Assembly: GCF_900105255.1 (NCBI RefSeq)
Contig: NZ_LT629763.1
Coordinates: 806,001-870,000 of the forward strand
Source of the DNA: Halopseudomonas sabulinigri
GTDB lineage: Bacteria > Pseudomonadota > Gammaproteobacteria > Pseudomonadales > Pseudomonadaceae
Length of the DNA: 64,000 nucleotides
Direction of reading: 5' to 3'
A model generated the notes under the pieces. It did not search any database, was not told where the DNA came from, and saw nothing but the letters and a program-made list of their open reading frames with translations. Of this stretch, positions 1 to 9,909 are shown in pieces. A program made the translations under genes and the position numbers. Each line of letters opens with the position of its first letter. Within the stretch, counting starts at the first letter, position 1.

Positions 1-895
1 AGGCCTCACTCGGCTCGGGGCTATCTTCGCTCACCGGCGCCGGGGCATTGGTGAAGATAGACAGCATACTGGCCAGCCGATCACGCATCTCACCACGCGC
101 AATGATCATATCCAGTGCACCGTGATCCAGCAGGAACTCGCTACGCTGGAAGCCGGCAGGCAGCTTTTCACGTACTGTCTGCTCAATAACGCGCGGTCCG
201 GCAAAACCGATCAAGGCATTGGGCTCAGCCACGTTGAGGTCGCCCAGCATTGCCAGGCTCGCGGACACCCCGCCATAAACCGGATCAGTCATCACCGAAA
301 TAAACGGAATGCCCTCTTCCTTCAAGCGTGCCAAAGCAGCACTGGTCTTGGCCATTTGCATCAGCGAGAACAACGCTTCCTGCATCCGCGCGCCGCCGGA
401 GGCAGAAAAGCAGACGTAAGGGATACGCTCACGCAGTGCCACTTCAGCGCCACGCACAAAGCGCGCGCCAACCACACTACCCATGGAGCCACCCATGAAG
501 TTGAACTCGAACGCGCTGGCGACAATGGGCGAACCCTTGAGCTTGCCCTGCATGACCACCAGCGCATCTTTCTCACCTGTTTCCTTCTGCGCTGCGCTCA
601 AGCGGTCCTTGTACTTCTTGCTGTCGCGAAACTTCAACCGGTCGATTGGCTCCAGCTCGGCGCCAATCTCGCTGCGATCACCCTCGTCAAGAAAGATATC
701 CAGACGCCGGCGGGCATTGATACGCAGATGGTGGCTGCACTTGGGGCAGACATCCAGGTTCTTTTCCAGCTCAGGACGGTACAAAACCGCCTCGCATGAT
801 GGGCACTTGCGCCACAGCCCTTCGGGCACGCTGCTCTTTTGTGCTTCAGAGCGCACGATGGAAGGAATCAGTTTGTCCACCAGCCAATTGCTCAT
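1..895 (-). CDS. accD: Acetyl-CoA carboxylase carboxyltransferase subunit beta (3' end off window)
   Basis: AccD pairs with AccA to transfer the carboxyl group from biotin to acetyl-CoA, making malonyl-CoA for fatty acid synthesis in the cytoplasm. Reading from the ATG at 895, the protein starts [14 protein letters not shown]. It has the N-terminal zinc ribbon (CPSC, then CPKC about 19 residues later) and the carboxyltransferase core with [11 protein letters not shown] and [12 protein letters not shown]. The frame is still open at base 1, giving 298 codons, so only the last few residues should be missing. The gene follows trpA by about 60 bases on the same strand. In Pseudomonas folC usually follows accD, but that would lie outside the window. 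Confidence 0.97.
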   Translation of the reverse strand, partial: MSNWLVDKLIPSIVRSEAQKSSVPEGLWRKCPSCEAVLYRPELEKNLDVCPKCSHHLRINARRRLDIFLDEGDRSEIGAELEPIDRLKFRDSKKYKDRLSAAQKETGEKDALVVMQGKLKGSPIVASAFEFNFMGGSMGSVVGARFVRGAEVALRERIPYVCFSASGGARMQEALFSLMQMAKTSAALARLKEEGIPFISVMTDPVYGGVSASLAMLGDLNVAEPNALIGFAGPRVIEQTVREKLPAGFQRSEFLLDHGALDMIIARGEMRDRLASMLSIFTNAPAPVSEDSPEPSEA

Positions 896-956
896 CGCCA
901 TTCCTTATTTCGTTTATCGGGCCAGGCTGCGCAGGCAGTCCGGCTGATTAAATCTT

Positions 957-1760
957 TTATTGGTCCATTGCGCTACGCATGCTGCTGATGATGGCAGCAA
1001 TACCCTTGCGGGCCTGCTCTGGCTCGTCAGCATGGTCGGCAATCTGGTTAACCAGTACCGAGCCAACCACCACGCCATCGGCCACCTTGGCCACTGCCGC
1101 CGCCGATTCACCATCGCGGATGCCAAAGCCCACGCCAATTGGCAAATCGGTCACCGTGCGCAGCATGTCCAGCCTGTTTGCTACTTCGGTGACGTTCAAA
1201 GCACTGGATCCGGTCACACCTTTCAATGAAACATAATAGACATAACCGCTGGCCTGCTCACAAATCAGCCGGGCACGTTCTTTGGTTGTGGTTGGCGAAA
1301 GCAGGAAAATACTGTCGAGCCCCTGGGCCTTGAACACCGGCAATACGTCCTGAGCTTCTTCCGGCGGCAGATCTACAGTCAGAATGCCATCCACACCCGC
1401 GTCAGCTGCGGCTGCAGCAAACGCGGCGTAACCCATGCGCTCAACGGGATTGAGATACCCCATAAGCACCACCGGCGTCTTGTCGTCATCCTCGCGGAAG
1501 CGCCGGACCATGTCCAGTACCTGCTCCAGGCTGACGTGGTGCGCCAAAGCGCGCTCCATTGCCAGCTGGATCACCGGACCGTCAGCCATGGGGTCGGAGA
1601 ACGGGATGCCTAGCTCGATAATATCGGCACCCGCTGCCACCAGGTCGTGCATCAACGGCAGGGTAACGTCCGGAGCGGGATCGCCAGCAGTGATGTAAGG
1701 AATCAGCGCCTTGCGGCCCGCAGCCTCAAGGGCGGTAAAACAGTCTTTGATTCGGCTCAT
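957..1760 (-). CDS. trpA: Tryptophan synthase alpha chain
   Basis: TrpA cleaves indole-3-glycerol phosphate to indole and glyceraldehyde 3-phosphate and channels indole to TrpB. The protein is 267 residues, the usual length. The catalytic Glu49 and Asp60 fall at the expected positions in the motif [17 protein letters not shown], and the C-terminal phosphate-binding part ([21 protein letters not shown]) is intact. It lies 11 bases downstream of trpB and clearly shares its transcript. Its position next to trpF and accD differs from P. aeruginosa, where trpBA sits elsewhere beside trpI. Confidence 0.98.
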   Translation of the reverse strand: MSRIKDCFTALEAAGRKALIPYITAGDPAPDVTLPLMHDLVAAGADIIELGIPFSDPMADGPVIQLAMERALAHHVSLEQVLDMVRRFREDDDKTPVVLMGYLNPVERMGYAAFAAAAADAGVDGILTVDLPPEEAQDVLPVFKAQGLDSIFLLSPTTTKERARLICEQASGYVYYVSLKGVTGSSALNVTEVANRLDMLRTVTDLPIGVGFGIRDGESAAAVAKVADGVVVGSVLVNQIADHADEPEQARKGIAAIISSMRSAMDQ

Positions 1761-1771
1761 GCTAGCTCTCG

Positions 1772-2989
1772 TTAAATGCTGATGCCGTCGATACCGGCGA
1801 CAGTATGAATATCCTTGTCACCACGACCTGACAGGTTGACGACAATCATCTCATCGGGGCGCATGCGCGCGGCCAGCTTCATTGCGTATGCAACGGCATG
1901 GCTGGACTCCAGCGCGGGCATGATGCCCTCAACCCGCGTTAGTTCGCGGAACGCTGCCAGTGCCTCATCGTCGGTGGCATCAACGTAGTCAACCCGGCCG
2001 ATATCCTTGAGCCAACTGTGCTCAGGGCCAACACCCGGGTAATCGAGGCCGGCGGAGACAGAATGGGTCTCAATGATCTGACCAGCCGCATCCGACATCA
2101 GATAAGTGCGATTGCCGTGCAGCACACCAGGCTGACCCGCGCTCAGCGGCGCCGCGTGCTCGCCAGTGGCAATACCATGCCCCCCCGCCTCTACCCCGTA
2201 CATCTTGACGGTTTCGTCATTGAGAAAAGGATGGAACAGACCAATCGCATTAGAGCCGCCGCCCACACAAGCGACCAGGGCATCGGGCAGCCGACCGGCC
2301 TGCGCCAGGCACTGCGCACGCGCTTCACGTCCGATGACGCACTGGAAGTCGCGCACCAGTTCCGGGTAAGGATGCGGGCCCGCCACGGTACCGATGATGT
2401 AGAAGGTGTCGTCGATATTGGTTACCCAATCGCGCATGGCCTCGTTCATGGCATCCTTGAGGGTTTTCGAACCGGAGGTGACCGGAATCACCTCGGCGCC
2501 CAGCAGCTTCATGCGATAAACGTTGAGCGCCTGCCGCTTGACGTCCTCTGCGCCCATATAAACCTGGCACTTGAGCCCCAGTCGCGCTGCCACAGTGGCA
2601 GTGGCGACGCCGTGCTGCCCGGCGCCGGTCTCAGCAATCACCCGCGGCTTGCCCATGTGCTTGGCCAGTAGCGCCTGGCCAATGGTGTTGTTCACCTTGT
2701 GCGCACCGGTATGGTTGAGGTCTTCGCGCTTGAGATATATTTGCGCCCCACCCACTTTGGCAGTCAGGCGCTCAGCCAGATACAGCGGCGACGGACGGCC
2801 TACGTAATGCGCAAGATCACGGTCAAACTCAGCCTGAAATTGAGGATCCTGGGATAATTTACGGTAAAGCTTCTCGAGATCGTCGAGTGCGTCCATCAAC
2901 GTTTCGGAGACAAACCGGCCACCGTAGGGGCCAAAGTGACCCCGCGCATCGGGGACCGCAGCATAATCGGTTTTACAAGACTCGGACAC
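1772..2989 (-). CDS. trpB: Tryptophan synthase beta chain
   Basis: TrpB is the PLP enzyme that joins indole and serine to give tryptophan, as an alpha2-beta2 complex with TrpA. The 405-residue protein has the PLP lysine (Lys98) in [11 protein letters not shown], the [15 protein letters not shown] loop, and the phosphate-binding glycine run [10 protein letters not shown]. The start at 2989 overlaps the end of trpF by 17 bases, which suggests translational coupling. Nothing looks truncated. Confidence 0.98.
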   Translation of the reverse strand: MSESCKTDYAAVPDARGHFGPYGGRFVSETLMDALDDLEKLYRKLSQDPQFQAEFDRDLAHYVGRPSPLYLAERLTAKVGGAQIYLKREDLNHTGAHKVNNTIGQALLAKHMGKPRVIAETGAGQHGVATATVAARLGLKCQVYMGAEDVKRQALNVYRMKLLGAEVIPVTSGSKTLKDAMNEAMRDWVTNIDDTFYIIGTVAGPHPYPELVRDFQCVIGREARAQCLAQAGRLPDALVACVGGGSNAIGLFHPFLNDETVKMYGVEAGGHGIATGEHAAPLSAGQPGVLHGNRTYLMSDAAGQIIETHSVSAGLDYPGVGPEHSWLKDIGRVDYVDATDDEALAAFRELTRVEGIMPALESSHAVAYAMKLAARMRPDEMIVVNLSGRGDKDIHTVAGIDGISI

Positions 2990-3596
2990 GCTTCACCTCT
3001 TGAATAAAAGCGTTAATTTTTTCGACATCCTTGATGCCCTTGGCGGCCTCTACACCGCCGCTAACATCAACTGCCCACGGCCTCACTTCAGCAATGGCCT
3101 GGGCCACGTTGGCGGGCGTCAAGCCTCCGGCCAGCACCAGACTCCAGCGCCGTTCATTCGGCACCAGCGCCCAGTCGAACACCTCGCCGGTACCACCGGG
3201 TACACCGGGCTTATAGCTATCGAGAAGAATACCGCTAGCGTCGGGCCAGGCGGCGGCAACGCTGGCCAGGTCCTGACCTTCACGCACCCTGACCGCTTTC
3301 AGATAGGGTCGGTTGAACTGTTCGCAGTAGGCCGCATCTTCATCACCATGAAATTGCAGCAGATCCAGGGGCACCTGTTTCAACACATCACGCACGTAGT
3401 ACGCATCAGCATCGACAAACAGCCCGACCACGGTCACGAACGGGGGCAACGCCGCTACGATTTCAGCAGCCTGCTCAGGCGCAACCGCACGTGGACTGGG
3501 CGCGTAGAAGACCAAGCCAATGGCGTCGGCGCCAGCTTGCGCTGCCGCCAGGGCATCTTCCACCCGGGTGATGCCACAGATTTTAATGCGCGCCAT
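2973..3596 (-). CDS. trpF: Phosphoribosylanthranilate isomerase
   Basis: TrpF converts N-(5'-phosphoribosyl)anthranilate to CdRP, the third step of the tryptophan branch. The fold is a TIM barrel. The N-terminal KICGITR motif carries the catalytic Cys, the acid residue is in GLFVDAD, and the phosphate-binding end has [10 protein letters not shown] and VDVSGGVE. I chose the ATG at 3596 (207 aa). A TTG three codons upstream at 3605 is a real alternative, because the only Shine-Dalgarno-like GAGG lies about 4 bases before the TTG but about 13 before the ATG. The gene is first in trpF-trpB-trpA-accD and overlaps trpB. Confidence 0.95.
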   Translation of the reverse strand: MARIKICGITRVEDALAAAQAGADAIGLVFYAPSPRAVAPEQAAEIVAALPPFVTVVGLFVDADAYYVRDVLKQVPLDLLQFHGDEDAAYCEQFNRPYLKAVRVREGQDLASVAAAWPDASGILLDSYKPGVPGGTGEVFDWALVPNERRWSLVLAGGLTPANVAQAIAEVRPWAVDVSGGVEAAKGIKDVEKINAFIQEVKRVRVL

Positions 3597-3657
3597 AGGA
3601 GTCAAGGCACCTCAATTCGATAGGGGGAAACGATAGTAGCAGATAGCACCTCAAGCG

Positions 3658-4518
3658 TCAGTCGGCCACATTTGGCAGCGCCGAAAGAAAGTGCGGCCCC
3701 AGATAACGCTCCGGTAATGCGAACTGCTCTGGATAGGTAACGTCAACCAGATACAGCCCGAATGCGGGGGCAGTCAGCCCGCCCTGGGCGCGATCGCGCG
3801 CCGCCAACACCTGCTCAGCCCAGGCTATCGGCCGCTCACCGCAGCCTATCTGCATAAGCACACCGGCGATATTACGCACCATATGATGCAGAAACGCGTT
3901 GGCCCGGATATCCAGCACGATGAAGCGGCCATATTCAAGCAACTCAAGATGGTGAATCGTTTTGATCGGTGATTTGGCCTGACAACCAACGGCCCGATAA
4001 GACGTAAAGTCATGGGTACCCAGGAGCGCACGCGCCGCCTGTCGCATCGAGCCGAGATCAAGCGGACGGTAATTCCAGGTCACTTCGTGCGCCAGGTGCG
4101 CAGGCCGAATAGGGTCGTTATAGATAACATACCGATAACGCCGGGCGACCGCTGAGAAGCGGGCATGAAAATCCATACCCATTGGCTGCACCCAGCTCAA
4201 TGAGATATCTGCAGGCAGATTGGCGTTGGCACCGTGAATCCAGTTACGCGGGGTACGCACCGCATCGCTGTCAAAATGGATAATCTGACAGGACGCGTGC
4301 ACGCCAGCGTCGGTACGCCCGGCACAGAACACCTGAACAGGATGGTTAGCCACTCGGCTCAACGCCTTTTCAACCGCTTCCTGCACGCTGGCGACACCAC
4401 TCTGCTGCCGCTGCCAACCACGGTAGGCGCTACCGCGATACTCTACGCACGCTGCCACCCTTGAAACAGCAGCGGCCGCCTCAGGGGCGGCCGCTGCTTC
4501 GTGCTCATCAACATCCAT
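3658..4518 (-). CDS. truA: tRNA pseudouridine(38-40) synthase TruA
   Basis: TruA makes pseudouridine at positions 38-40 of the anticodon arm of many tRNAs. The catalytic aspartate is Asp70 in FCAGRTDAGVHA, with the downstream motifs RRYRYVIYN and AFLHHMVRNI also present. The first 20 or so residues are Ala/Glu-rich and precede the conserved start of the fold (VAACVEYRGSAYRGWQ). The ATG at 4518 shares its A with the fimV TGA stop (TGATG), so truA is translationally coupled to fimV, the usual Pseudomonas order. Confidence 0.96.
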   Translation of the reverse strand: MDVDEHEAAAAPEAAAAVSRVAACVEYRGSAYRGWQRQQSGVASVQEAVEKALSRVANHPVQVFCAGRTDAGVHASCQIIHFDSDAVRTPRNWIHGANANLPADISLSWVQPMGMDFHARFSAVARRYRYVIYNDPIRPAHLAHEVTWNYRPLDLGSMRQAARALLGTHDFTSYRAVGCQAKSPIKTIHHLELLEYGRFIVLDIRANAFLHHMVRNIAGVLMQIGCGERPIAWAEQVLAARDRAQGGLTAPAFGLYLVDVTYPEQFALPERYLGPHFLSALPNVAD

Positions 4519-7427
4519 CAGTCAGTCAAACGCTCCATCATCTCGCGCGCTTCCTGCTGCTGTTGCTCATTACCTTCATCGATTACCTCATTGAGAATAT
4601 CACGGGCACCTTCGCTGTCACCCATATCGATGTAGGCTCTGGCCAGGTCGAGCTTGGTCGCGCTCTCATCAGTACCCGAGAGGAAATCAAACTCGTCATC
4701 TTCGTCCAGATCGCCAGCCACTGGCTCCTCCGTCATGTTTTCAAGCGGCATGAGGTCGTCGTCCTCCCCAGACAGCGCCTCATCTTCTTTCAATTCCAGC
4801 GTATCCAGCGGTAGCGACACATCAGCCTGCTCGGCTTCACCGGCGGCCTCATCCAGTTCTACTTCAAAGCCGGCCAGATCATCTTCAGACAGATTAAAGC
4901 TTTCCTCGGCTACCGGCTTGTCAGCCACTGGCTCCTCGATCGCGTCGAAGTCAGCGCTCAAGCTGTCAGTCTGCAAGTCGTCGGTCAGGGACAGGTCAAA
5001 ATCGTCATCCAGAGCACTCGGTTCAGACTCTGCAACCGGCGTCTCTTCCAGACTTTCGAACTCGGTGAAATCGAGAGATTCATCCAACTCCACCGCTGCG
5101 TCTGCGGCAGTGGCTTCTGGCTCGGTAGCACCCTGCAGATCCTGCGGCGCGACCGTGTCATCAAGATCAAAGTCGAGGTCAAAGTCGATATCTTCATCAC
5201 TGGAAGTTGCGGGCTCGGCGACAACTTCGGGTGCAGCGGCCGGAGCCGGGCTGTCGCCCATCTCAAACTCGCTGAAGTCAAAGTCCATATCCTCTTCTTC
5301 AACCACAGCTGCGGACGCCTCGTCGGCAGGCATTTCAAAGGATATTTCGTCCTCATCTGTGCTGTCATACGCAAGCCCTGCGGCAGCACCGGCAACCGCC
5401 GCCGCCATCAACGGGAAGCGTGCATCCATTGCATCCACCTGGGCGTCTACCGTGCCGGCAGCGCGCAAGGCTTCGTGTTGTGCACGATAGCCTTCAGCGT
5501 TCTCAAGCAAGCCTTCAACTTCGAGCAACTTGAGACGCAGATCGGTTCTTTCCGGCTCGTTCTCGACCGCAGCAAGCAGCACCGCCTGCGCTTCTTGCGG
5601 CTTGCCATAGGCCAGCAGGCCGTCGGCTTCGGTCAGCGGATCGACGGCGATACCAGCATCGTCGTCCAGCTCTGCTGCCAGTGCAACGTTGAAATCGTCC
5701 GACTCGCCAGCCGTTGGATCAGCATCATGGCCATCAGCCGCATTGGCAATGAAGTTGTCCGCCATATCGGCTTCGCGACGGGCGTTACGGCGCGACACGG
5801 CCATCAACACCATCAGCAGCAGCAAAATGGCAATAACGCCGCCGCCAATCAGCAACATTTGGTTCTGCATCATGCGCTGCAGCAGAGACTCTGCAGTTGT
5901 TGAGGCTTGCGGCTCAGACGCAGCGACAGCGGGCTGATCAACCTCTGGCGCCACATCAGCTGCGGGCTCGATAACTTCCGGAGCCTGCGGCTCAACCGCA
6001 GCCGGCTGCTCAGTGGATGCCTCAGCGTCCGCGCCTTCCGGCTGGCTGACTGCTGCCTCAGCGACCTCTGCATCCGTCAGCTCGGTCTCAGGTGTAACTT
6101 CTGCTGTTTCATCAGCGGATGGCTCGACCTCAACGGCCTCAGCATCAACCTGAGCGCCTTCAACAGCGCCAGCTTCAGCCTCAGCCTGCTGCTGTTCGAG
6201 TGCGGCAATTTCTTCCAGGTCGGCTTGCGGCTCGGTGGTCAGCTCGCTGCTCTCACCGCTGCTGCTGATTTCCTGCTGCAATGCTGCGAGCTGCGCATCT
6301 TTCAGTTCAAGCAGACGCTGCAAGGTTTCGAGCTGACCCTGCACATCGTCCAGGCGCTCGCCCATCTCGGCCTTTTCCCGCTCAGCCGCATCCAGCTGTT
6401 CCTTGGTACGATCCAGTGAGTCGCGTAGCTGAGAAGCGTTATTCGCGTTGGCTGCGCCATCGCCGGCACCATCGCTTACCTGCTCATCAGCGCCGGAAAC
6501 CAGGCGCAGCGAGTCTTCCGCATCCACTTGTTCCGGTGCGGCACCTGCGCTTTCGCGCTGGCGAGCATCCAGCTGCGGCGCACTCGGCGCACTGTCCGCA
6601 GCAGCCGGAGCTGGAGCCGAGCGACCGTCCTGCCAGGCACGATTCTGCGCTGCCACCTCAGCTACCGCCTCGCTACCAGTGCGCTTGGCGGCCTGTTCGC
6701 TGGTCGGCAACTTCAGAGTTTGCCCGGACTTGAGTTGATTGATGTTGCCATTGATGAAGGCACCAGGATTAAGATCCTGGATCGCCAACATGGTCTGATG
6801 CACATTGGCACCGGAGGGGCGCGACTTCAGCGCGACTTCCCACAGGGTGTCGGAAGGATTGGTGCGCCACTCGGTCGAACTTGGCTGCGTGGTTGCGGCA
6901 GGAGCTGTGGCGTAAGGGCTGCTACCACGCGGTTGTGCCGGCGCAATGGTCGGACGCGGTGGCGAAATCTGTGCTGAAGAACTGGTTGGCGCGGTCACCG
7001 GGGCACTGCTGGTGATTGAGGCCGGCTGGTACAGCGGCGGATCAAGCAATACGGTGAACTCACGCAATACTTTACCGGAGGGCCAGCGCACTTCCATCAG
7101 GAAGTTCAGATAAGGTTCATTGACTGGGCGACTTGAGGTAACGCGGATAACCGACTTGCCGTTAGGTTTTACCACAGGCGTAAATTTGAGGTCGGTCAGA
7201 AAGAAAGTGCGTTCAATCCCGGCTCTACCGAAGTCATCCGGCGAGGCCAGCATCGAGCGAATCTCTTCGCTGGTGAGATCCCGTACTTGAAGCAGATCAA
7301 TTTCAGCATCCAACGGCTGATTTAAGGATGAGCGCAGGTTAATGTCGCCTACTCCCAATGCTTGAACCATTCCTGTGGACATCAAGGCACTTGCTGCGGC
7401 GACAGCTATAACCAGTTTGCGAACCAT
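4518..7427 (-). CDS. fimV: FimV, inner-membrane LysM hub protein for type IV pili and twitching
   Basis: FimV is a polar hub protein that, in Pseudomonas, supports type IV pilus assembly and cAMP signalling. The 969 residues show a signal-like N-terminus and a conserved N-terminal domain (about 25-130). A LysM peptidoglycan-binding motif lies near 188-240 and a coiled coil near 330-380. A transmembrane helix (about 520-545) is followed by basic residues, then a long very acidic cytoplasmic region with many Asp/Glu repeats. A C-terminal TPR-like helical pair (about 918-969) has LDLARAYIDMGD and ends in EMMERLTD. Length and layout match the family. The gene overlaps truA by one base. Confidence 0.96.
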   Translation of the reverse strand: MVRKLVIAVAAASALMSTGMVQALGVGDINLRSSLNQPLDAEIDLLQVRDLTSEEIRSMLASPDDFGRAGIERTFFLTDLKFTPVVKPNGKSVIRVTSSRPVNEPYLNFLMEVRWPSGKVLREFTVLLDPPLYQPASITSSAPVTAPTSSSAQISPPRPTIAPAQPRGSSPYATAPAATTQPSSTEWRTNPSDTLWEVALKSRPSGANVHQTMLAIQDLNPGAFINGNINQLKSGQTLKLPTSEQAAKRTGSEAVAEVAAQNRAWQDGRSAPAPAAADSAPSAPQLDARQRESAGAAPEQVDAEDSLRLVSGADEQVSDGAGDGAANANNASQLRDSLDRTKEQLDAAEREKAEMGERLDDVQGQLETLQRLLELKDAQLAALQQEISSSGESSELTTEPQADLEEIAALEQQQAEAEAGAVEGAQVDAEAVEVEPSADETAEVTPETELTDAEVAEAAVSQPEGADAEASTEQPAAVEPQAPEVIEPAADVAPEVDQPAVAASEPQASTTAESLLQRMMQNQMLLIGGGVIAILLLLMVLMAVSRRNARREADMADNFIANAADGHDADPTAGESDDFNVALAAELDDDAGIAVDPLTEADGLLAYGKPQEAQAVLLAAVENEPERTDLRLKLLEVEGLLENAEGYRAQHEALRAAGTVDAQVDAMDARFPLMAAAVAGAAAGLAYDSTDEDEISFEMPADEASAAVVEEEDMDFDFSEFEMGDSPAPAAAPEVVAEPATSSDEDIDFDLDFDLDDTVAPQDLQGATEPEATAADAAVELDESLDFTEFESLEETPVAESEPSALDDDFDLSLTDDLQTDSLSADFDAIEEPVADKPVAEESFNLSEDDLAGFEVELDEAAGEAEQADVSLPLDTLELKEDEALSGEDDDLMPLENMTEEPVAGDLDEDDEFDFLSGTDESATKLDLARAYIDMGDSEGARDILNEVIDEGNEQQQQEAREMMERLTD

Positions 7428-7604
7428 AGCGAAAATCCTTTGCTTTTATCGTTTTCTCACGCTTCAACAGACCCTGTTGTGCACTGACTGGCCTACCGCG
7501 AACATCCCCCATCCAGTCTGAGACAACCAGCAACCGCTGAATCCAATCAGGGCTTGCATGGACAAACCTAAACCGCTTAATACAAAAACACCAGCAAGTA
7601 TCGA

Positions 7605-8615
7605 TTACAAATAGTCTTTTATCAACAACTCGGCAAGCTTAAGACTGTTAATTGCGACACCTTTACGGAGATTATCAGACACAATCCACAAATGAATAGT
7701 GTTCGGCTCGGCGGCATCGGCCCGGATCCGGCCCACCCAAACGTGGTCGCTGCCGGTCGCCTCGGTAATTGGCGTAGGAAACCCGCCAGAGACTGACTTA
7801 TCCAACACCTTTATACCCTTGGCGCGGCGCAGTACGTTGCCGATGCGTTTGGCGTCTGGTGCAGCCTCGAAGCTCACCTGCATCATTTGCGCGGTACCGT
7901 AGAACAGCGGCACCAGCACCGAGTTGACTAGGACCGGCAAGGCCGGCATAGCCAAACAGGCCTTTACCCCTGCGGTCAAGGCGCGCTCTTCAGCGCAGGC
8001 GCCAGACTCGTCAAGATCGGTAACACAGGGCAGTAGATTGAAGGCAGCTTGCTTGTCCAGCGCACCCTTCTCTACCGGCTGACCGTTGAGCAGCTTGCCA
8101 GTCTGCATCGCCAGCCCTTCTACCGCAGCCTTGCTGTGAGTAGACATGGACTGATAGGTCGCGATACTGACGCGCTGCAGCGTGCCCATGCCGGCCAGCG
8201 CAGCAAGCACGATTGCGGTTTGCACCACTTGAGCGTCCGGCGAACCGACAATGCCGTCTCCCTTGGCTGCGTTGAGCGCGTCTGGATTAACCTCGGCAAC
8301 CACCGGAACCCCGCCCAAAGTGCCCGTAGTATCAACAATGACCGCGCCGGCCGCGCGAATAACTGGCGCCCACTGCTGGGCAAATTCAGCTGTGCCGGCC
8401 AGGACTACAACAGCGACCTGACTGAAATCAAAGCGGGAAACCGGCTCCACACGCATGCTCTGGCCGTTGATCATGCGGCGCTCACCGGCATCGTCATCGG
8501 CATCCACCAGGTGCAAGTATTCAAAGGTGAAGCTGTCGTCTTCGAGCACACTGGCCAGCATGTCACCCGCCAGACCGTTCACACCTACAACTGCTACACC
8601 TGCTTTCTTACTCAT
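7605..8615 (-). CDS. USG-1-like aspartate-semialdehyde dehydrogenase homologue, probably catalytically inactive
   Basis: This 336-residue protein aligns by eye with aspartate-semialdehyde dehydrogenase along its length: N-terminal VAVVGVNGLAGDML nucleotide loop, central helices and C-terminal VWVGRIRAD strand. The position of the catalytic cysteine reads VGSPDAQVVQ instead of VGGNCTVS, so Cys is replaced by Asp127. That makes dehydrogenase activity unlikely and fits the USG-1 group. It follows asd on the same strand, but a terminator at 8652-8680 separates them. I chose the ATG at 8615; the frame opens upstream but with less typical residues. Its role is not known to me. Confidence 0.88.
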   Translation of the reverse strand: MSKKAGVAVVGVNGLAGDMLASVLEDDSFTFEYLHLVDADDDAGERRMINGQSMRVEPVSRFDFSQVAVVVLAGTAEFAQQWAPVIRAAGAVIVDTTGTLGGVPVVAEVNPDALNAAKGDGIVGSPDAQVVQTAIVLAALAGMGTLQRVSIATYQSMSTHSKAAVEGLAMQTGKLLNGQPVEKGALDKQAAFNLLPCVTDLDESGACAEERALTAGVKACLAMPALPVLVNSVLVPLFYGTAQMMQVSFEAAPDAKRIGNVLRRAKGIKVLDKSVSGGFPTPITEATGSDHVWVGRIRADAAEPNTIHLWIVSDNLRKGVAINSLKLAELLIKDYL

Positions 8616-8651
8616 GATTACCAACCCATATTTGATTTCATTAAAGACAAA

Positions 8652-8680
8652 GGGCACCCCCGACCTAGTCGGGGATGCCC
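8652..8680 (-). terminator. Rho-independent terminator after asd
   Basis: A 13-bp stem with one mismatch (arms 8652-8664 and 8668-8680, 3-base loop) is followed on the minus strand by a T-rich run. It sits between asd and the asd-like gene and should end or attenuate asd transcription. Confidence 0.85.
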
Positions 8681-8716
8681 CATGTCAGTACCAGCCAAGC
8701 TGCTACCGGTAAAACC

Positions 8717-9829
8717 TCAACCTTCCTGCAGAATCCGTAGCATACGGCGCAGTGGTTCTGCCGCACCCCACAGCAACTGATCGCCGACGGTAAAGGCAGA
8801 CAGATACTGCGAGCCCATATTGAGCTTGCGCAAACGTCCGACCGGTACATTCAAGGTGCCGGTCACTGCTGTGGGCGTCAGGGCCGCCAGTGTGGCTTCT
8901 TTGGTGTTCGGCACGACCTGCGACCAGGGATTGTGCTCGGCCAGCAGACCTTCGATATCTGCCAGCGGCACATCCTTGTTCAGCTTGATGGTCAGCGCCT
9001 GGCTGTGGCAGCGCATGGCGCCGATACGCACGCAGATACCATCAACCGGAATCGGGCGTGCACTACGACCGATGATCTTGTTGGTTTCGGCCTGTGCTTT
9101 CCACTCTTCACGGCTCTGACCGTTCGGCAGTTGCTTGTCAATCCAAGGAATCAGGCTGCCGGCCAGCGGCACGCCAAAGTTGTCCGCCGGGAAGGCGTCG
9201 CTACGCAGGGTTTCAGCCACCTTGCGGTCGATCTCCAGAATTGCGCTGGCAGGGTCAGCCAGTTGCTCGGCAACCGAGCCATGGATGGTGCCCATCTGAC
9301 CAATCAGTTCGCGCATATTCTGCGCGCCGGCGCCACTGGCGGCCTGGTAGGTCATGGCGCTCATCCACTCAACCAGCCCCTGTTCGAACAGACCGCCCAA
9401 GCCCATCAACATCAGGCTGACGGTGCAGTTGCCGCCAACGTAGGTTTTAACTCCATCGCGCAGCGCCTGATCGATGTTGCGACGGTTGACCGGATCCAGC
9501 ACGATTACCGCGTCATCTTCCATGCGCAGCGTAGAGGCAGCGTCAATCCAGTAGCCGTCCCAACCTTCAGCGCGCAGCTTGGCGTAGACTTCCTTGGTGT
9601 AGTCGCCACCCTGACAGGTGATGATCACATCCATAGGCTTGAGGGATTCAAGGTCGAAGGCATCTTTCAGCGCAGGAATGTCCTTGCCGATGTCAGGCCC
9701 TTTACCACCTACGTTGGAAGTAGTGAAAAAGACCGGTTCAATATCGGCAAAATCGTTTTCATCGCGCATGCGCTGCATCAGCACGGAACCCACCATGCCA
9801 CGCCAACCAACCAGACCAACTCGCTTCAT
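8717..9829 (-). CDS. asd: Aspartate-semialdehyde dehydrogenase
   Basis: Asd reduces beta-aspartyl phosphate to aspartate semialdehyde with NADPH, feeding lysine, diaminopimelate, methionine and threonine synthesis. The 370-residue protein has the [14 protein letters not shown] nucleotide loop, catalytic Cys135 in [10 protein letters not shown], and the substrate region with [11 protein letters not shown]. It belongs to the long gammaproteobacterial type. It is flanked by terminators at 8652-8680 and 9868-9891 and is probably transcribed alone. Confidence 0.97.
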   Translation of the reverse strand: MKRVGLVGWRGMVGSVLMQRMRDENDFADIEPVFFTTSNVGGKGPDIGKDIPALKDAFDLESLKPMDVIITCQGGDYTKEVYAKLRAEGWDGYWIDAASTLRMEDDAVIVLDPVNRRNIDQALRDGVKTYVGGNCTVSLMLMGLGGLFEQGLVEWMSAMTYQAASGAGAQNMRELIGQMGTIHGSVAEQLADPASAILEIDRKVAETLRSDAFPADNFGVPLAGSLIPWIDKQLPNGQSREEWKAQAETNKIIGRSARPIPVDGICVRIGAMRCHSQALTIKLNKDVPLADIEGLLAEHNPWSQVVPNTKEATLAALTPTAVTGTLNVPVGRLRKLNMGSQYLSAFTVGDQLLWGAAEPLRRMLRILQEG

Positions 9830-9867
9830 AACAACACCCCCCGTGGGGTAACAAATTCAAAGACAAT

Positions 9868-9891
9868 AACGCCCGACCAGGGCCGGGCGTT
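9868..9891 (-). terminator. Rho-independent terminator after leuB
   Basis: Inverted repeat with arms AACGCCCG (9868-9875) and CGGGCGTT (9884-9891), followed on the minus strand by a T-rich stretch. It lies 18 bases beyond the leuB stop and ends the leuCDB unit before asd. Confidence 0.8.
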
Positions 9892-9909
9892 TTCGAATAA
9901 TCCAACAGA

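Noticed and set aside
4654..5490. 278-codon Ser-rich plus-strand frame inside fimV
   Set aside because: It is the antisense shadow of the Asp/Glu-rich acidic region of fimV; composition and lack of a ribosome site show it is not a gene.
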